In this document: piece by piece, positions 61,366 to 64,000 of the stretch
Numbering within the stretch: position 1 is the first letter of the stretch
Layout of the letters: each line of letters opens with the position of its first letter
Assembly (NCBI GenBank): GCA_910575815.1
Contig: CAJTFN010000005.1
Span: forward strand, 142,023 to 206,022
Length of the DNA: 64,000 bases
Direction of reading: 5' to 3'
Source of the DNA: Oscillospiraceae bacterium
GTDB lineage: Bacteria; Bacillota; Clostridia; Oscillospirales; Oscillospiraceae
The notes under the pieces: model-generated
Told to the model about the DNA's origin: nothing
The model's input: only the letters and a program-made list of their open reading frames with translations
Databases searched by the model: none
Position numbers and translations under genes: made by a program

Positions 61366-62232
61366 TCAGTTGATGGGGAACTCCGGCATGCCCGCCGCTC
61401 CGGCGGCGATGCTGTACTCGGGGAAGCACACCACCACGGTCCCGTCCTCCCGGACGTAGAAGCCGGTGCTTTCGTCCACGGTGGTAAAGCCGCCCTGGTC
61501 CGGAGTGAAGAACAGGGTGAAGCCCTCCTCGTCCACGCTCTCGTCAATCTGCGTCTGGATGGCGGTGTTGCAGGTTTCCACCCAGTCCTCGCCCAGGTAG
61601 TCCCGGAGGGTCAAGTCCCGGCCCTCGGCCAGGTCCAGATTGTAGTAGTACCGCTCCTGATAGGAGGCCACCCAGCCCTCGGCAAAGGTGACAACAAAGG
61701 AAACCCGGGAATCGCTCTGGCTCTTGATCTCGTAATCCACGATTACGTCCATCTCCCGGCCGGCCCACTCCTCCTCGGTGCCGCCGGTGGCGAAGAAGGC
61801 GTTCCGGTAGTCATCCCAGTCCTGTTGGGCTTTCGCCAGATGGGCGTCCATCTTTTCCTGAATGGCGGCGTTGACTTGCTCCGCCAGATCGGTCCCGGCG
61901 TCTACCTGTGGCGCGGAGACATCGTAGTGAATGCCGTCCTCCGTCTTATCGTAGTCCACGAAGGTCAAAACCTGAAACAGTCCGCCCAGCACGGGGACGT
62001 CGGCGGCGGCCTTTGCCACCGTGGGGGACAGGTTCAGCGTGGTCAGCAGTACGGCGAAGCAGGCGGCGGTAACGCCCCAGCGGCGAAGGGACGTGCCCCG
62101 GCGGCTTTGGCGGTTTTGGCTCCGGTAACGGGCCTGACCCTCCCGGATGCCCGCCTGAACCCGGTCCGACAGTTCGGCGGGAATGGGGGTGTTGTCATAG
62201 TGCTCCTTGGCTTTTTTGAATTCGTTCATCAT
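61366..62232 (-). CDS. RsiV-like membrane anti-sigma factor (DUF3298)
   Basis: 288 aa, start overlapping the ECF sigma stop by ATGA. Cytoplasmic N-terminus (1-52) with a short sigma-binding segment, one membrane helix (WGVTAACFAVLLTTLNLS, about 52-70), then an extracytoplasmic part with a DUF4163-like portion (about 90-180) and a DUF3298 domain (about 195-288, ending GFYVREDGTVVVCFPEYSIAAGAAG). In B. subtilis RsiV binds lysozyme and is then cleaved to free SigV. The same envelope-stress logic is likely, but the signal here is unknown. Confidence 0.88.
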   Translation of the reverse strand: MMNEFKKAKEHYDNTPIPAELSDRVQAGIREGQARYRSQNRQSRRGTSLRRWGVTAACFAVLLTTLNLSPTVAKAAADVPVLGGLFQVLTFVDYDKTEDGIHYDVSAPQVDAGTDLAEQVNAAIQEKMDAHLAKAQQDWDDYRNAFFATGGTEEEWAGREMDVIVDYEIKSQSDSRVSFVVTFAEGWVASYQERYYYNLDLAEGRDLTLRDYLGEDWVETCNTAIQTQIDESVDEEGFTLFFTPDQGGFTTVDESTGFYVREDGTVVVCFPEYSIAAGAAGMPEFPIN

Positions 62233-62708
62233 ATAACCTCTCCTTCCATGGCGACGCGCAGCTTTTTCAGCCCCGCGTACAGACGGCTCTTCACGGTGTT
62301 TACGTTTTGCCCGGTGATCTCGCTGATTTCCTTCAGAGTCAGTTCCTCGTAAAATCGCAGCCGGATGACGGTTCCCATCTCAACGGGCAGGGCGTCCACC
62401 CGTCTGGCCAAAGAATCGTCCGAAAGTTCCGGGTCCTCCTGGCCCAGCTCCAGCCCCTCCTCGGGGAAGGGGATGATCCGGCTTCGCTGGCGGAGGGTAT
62501 CGTTACAGGCGTTCACCAGGATGCGGGTAAACCAGGTTCGCAGAGCTCCGGCGTTCCGGAGACTGTCCTGCCGTTCCAGGGCCCGGCAAACAGCGGTCTG
62601 TACCGCGTCCAGGGCTTCCTCCCGGTTTTGAAGGATGCTGTAGGCCAGCCGGTAAGACCGGGCCTGGGTCTCGATGAGGAATGAGGTCAACGTCTCTTCC
62701 TTTGTCAC
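62229..62708 (-). CDS. ECF sigma factor partnered with an RsiV-like anti-sigma factor
   Basis: 159 aa from a GTG at 62708, with AAAGGAG 7 bp upstream; longer frames upstream are non-coding in character. Sigma region 2 (about 12-75: YRLAYSILQNREEALDAVQTAVCRAL) and region 4 (about 105-155: VEMGTVIRLRFYEELTLKEISEITGQNVNTVKSRLYAGL) are complete; no region 3. It directs RNA polymerase to stress genes when released. Stop-start overlap with the anti-sigma gene secures the pair. Autoregulation is usual for the type, but no clear ECF promoter was picked out upstream. Confidence 0.92.
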   Translation of the reverse strand: MTKEETLTSFLIETQARSYRLAYSILQNREEALDAVQTAVCRALERQDSLRNAGALRTWFTRILVNACNDTLRQRSRIIPFPEEGLELGQEDPELSDDSLARRVDALPVEMGTVIRLRFYEELTLKEISEITGQNVNTVKSRLYAGLKKLRVAMEGEVI

Positions 62709-62965
62709 ATCGACACTCCTTTCTGTAAGGGTCCCGCCCGGTCCGGCGCCTGGGCTTTGGGCGGTTTCTGTAGTATAGACGGAGAAGGAGGGCAAAAAGT
62801 TTGCGGGGGGAAAATTTTTTTCGAACCCGGCCTCACAGGGGAAGCCGGGGGGGCCATGGTCTTCCCGATCTCCGGCCGGGAGCGCCGGATAGGCTCGCCA
62901 CAAGGCAGGTCCCCGGCTTGTCAAAAAAAGAGCCATCTAAAAGAGAGCGGAACGGAAAAGAGCTA

Positions 62966-62999
62966 CGAGAGAAACCCCTGATAGGTTTCTCTCGTTTTC
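62966..62999. terminator. Hairpin in the gap between the MerR and sigma genes
   Basis: GAGAGAAACC (62967-62976) and GGTTTCTCTC (62984-62993) pair, followed by GTTTTC. The 381-bp gap 62709-63089 contains no other gene that I can support. Confidence 0.75.
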
Positions 63000-63043
63000 A
63001 ATCAGAAGTTTTTTCGGGCTTCGAAGAAGTCCGGAAAAACTTG

Positions 63044-63079
63044 CTCAGGCTGGCGAAAAAGAATTTTCGCCAGCCTGAG
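63044..63079. terminator. Terminator of the MerR gene
   Basis: CTCAGGCTGGCGAAAA and TTTTCGCCAGCCTGAG are perfect 16-bp arms with loop AGAA, 10 bp after the minus-strand stop codon; a T-rich stretch follows on the minus strand. Confidence 0.88.
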
Positions 63080-63089
63080 GGCCCTGGGC

Positions 63090-63848
63090 TTACTCTGTAT
63101 AGATCCGAACGGCATCCCGCAAAAACGCGGCGCAGCCGGGGACCTCTTGGTCATAATAGGCGGTGAAGCGCTTGTCTGCCGTGTACAGCTCGGCCAGACC
63201 CCGGTGGGCCTGGGGCGTGTAGGTCTCCCAGCTGTACGACAGCCAGCGGCGGTGGAGCTCCGCGACGCGCTGCCCTTCCTTCCCTGCCGGGTCCTCGTTT
63301 TCCCGAACGGCGGCGGACAGGGCGGAGCGGATTTCCTCTCCCAGGGCCTTCCACTGTCCGTAGTCTTCTTCGCTCAGAGAAAGGACGTTGGCGTTGGCCC
63401 GGTCGACGGTCTCGTCACCGTATTTCTTACGGATCTCCTTTCCATATTGTTCCTCGTTGGCCTCCACGGCCCGGCGCTTGAACGCCTCAAATTTTTCCTT
63501 GTCCAACATGGGGGTTCCTCCTTTTGTCTCGTCGATGGTTTTCTCTACCGTCAGGATCAGGGCGTCCAACCGCCGCCGCCGGGTCTCCAGCTCCGCCAGG
63601 TGGCTCTGCAGCGCCGCCAAACGGTCGAAGCCCGGCGCGTCCAGAATTTCCCGGACGGCCTCCAGTTCCAGGCCCAGCTCTTTATAAAAGAGGATGGTCT
63701 GGAGCCGGTCCACCTCTTCCCGGCCATAGAGACGGTAGCCTGCCTCTGTGGTCCGCCGGGGTTTGAGAAGGCCCTTTTGGTCGTACCAGCGCAGCGTCCG
63801 GGGCGTGACCCCCGCCAGCTCCGCCAGAGCTTTAACGGTGTATTCCAT
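63090..63848 (-). CDS. TipA-like MerR-family regulator
   Basis: 252 aa. The N-terminal MerR HTH (YTVKALAELAGVTPRTLRWYDQKGLLKPRRTTEAGYRLYG...) is followed by a dimerisation helix (about 75-110) and a C-terminal TipAS-like domain (about 115-252) with the DKEKFEAFKRR start and the W-Y-W-rich HRRWLSYSWETYTPQAHRGLAELYTADKRFTAYYDQ. TipAS domains bind thiopeptide-like or other drug ligands and switch the promoter on. Its own promoter has the 19-bp spacer typical of MerR control, so autoregulation is likely. Confidence 0.93.
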   Translation of the reverse strand: MEYTVKALAELAGVTPRTLRWYDQKGLLKPRRTTEAGYRLYGREEVDRLQTILFYKELGLELEAVREILDAPGFDRLAALQSHLAELETRRRRLDALILTVEKTIDETKGGTPMLDKEKFEAFKRRAVEANEEQYGKEIRKKYGDETVDRANANVLSLSEEDYGQWKALGEEIRSALSAAVRENEDPAGKEGQRVAELHRRWLSYSWETYTPQAHRGLAELYTADKRFTAYYDQEVPGCAAFLRDAVRIYTE

Positions 63849-63873
63849 AGCGGTATCCCTCCTGACAAACTGG

Positions 63874-63904
63874 AGTATAAGGGCTGACGTTACGGCAAAG
63901 TCAA
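63874..63904 (-). promoter_or_regulatory. MerR-type promoter with 19-bp spacer
   Basis: On the minus strand TTGACT (63904-63899) and TATACT (63879-63874) are 19 bp apart, too far for unaided polymerase and characteristic of MerR-activated promoters. Confidence 0.82.
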
Positions 63905-63937
63905 GGGGAATCTCGAAATTTCCCGAAAAAATTTTCG

Positions 63938-63966
63938 TTGCCTTCCAGGCGAAGGTCCGATACTAT
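63938..63966 (+). promoter_or_regulatory. Promoter and ribosome binding site of a gene beyond the right edge
   Basis: TTGCCT (63938-63943) and TACTAT (63961-63966), 17-bp spacing, followed by AAGGAGG at 63990-63996. The start codon must lie just outside the window. Its position divergent to the MerR gene makes it a possible target. Confidence 0.65.
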
Positions 63967-64000
63967 ATAAGAGAACCACTTCATCAACCAAGGAGGATCC

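Overview
The window looks like a GC-rich, spore-forming, butyrate-forming member of the Clostridia, most likely Oscillospirales (Flavonifractor/Oscillibacter-like). The support is a pyruvate phosphate dikinase, a hbd-bcd-etfB-etfA cluster of the crotonyl-CoA to butyryl-CoA route, a two-part 2-hydroxyacyl-CoA dehydratase activator system, the 3' part of a sporulation sigma-K gene, and many Firmicutes-type mobile elements. No rRNA, tRNA or CRISPR array was seen. The genus is inference.

Region by region. 1-8.7 kb is an AT-richer island: a tyrosine recombinase (cut by the window edge), an FtsK-like ATPase, and a Tn7-like transposition operon tnsA-tnsB-tnsC-tniQ on the minus strand. tnsC carries an in-frame stop. 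A 249-bp segment with TGT...ACA inverted ends closes the island 15 bp after the ppdK stop codon. 8.7-31 kb is mostly core chromosome: ppdK, a DUF6199 lipoprotein, coaW-like kinase, a 160-bp MITE, a nucleotidyltransferase, a secreted SGNH hydrolase with a structured leader, the 2-hydroxyacyl-CoA dehydratase pair, queH, a cluster of DnaA boxes, mnmA, a Cys-rich small protein, tcdA, the butyrate genes, and dpaL.

31-38.5 kb holds a GMP synthase ATP-pyrophosphatase gene whose 3' end is the attachment site of a 6.5-kb integrative mobilizable element (regulator, xis, int, mobC-like, RepA-like ATPase, oriT-like repeats, MobV relaxase, traX). 38.5-50.5 kb alternates decayed genes (flavodoxin fragment, thymidylate-synthase-like gene, serine-recombinase tail, IS3 remnant, NapH-like fragment, MobP-type relaxase) with intact ones (TudS/DUF523-like, extended trmB, a large SLH surface protein, and a convergent GHKL kinase/LytTR regulator pair). 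yyaL follows at 50.5-52.5 kb.

52.5-58.7 kb is the most unusual part. A small XRE regulator and a serine recombinase are followed by three short genes, and the recombinase C-terminus and all three genes look like copies of one domain. A second serine recombinase then runs directly into the 3' part of sigK. This resembles a sigK-interrupting (skin-type) element, but the 5' part of sigK was not found in the window. 58.7-64 kb returns to chromosome: ldh, a Rieske-FAD oxidoreductase, an ECF sigma/RsiV-like anti-sigma pair, a TipA-like MerR regulator, and the promoter and ribosome binding site of a gene beyond the right edge.
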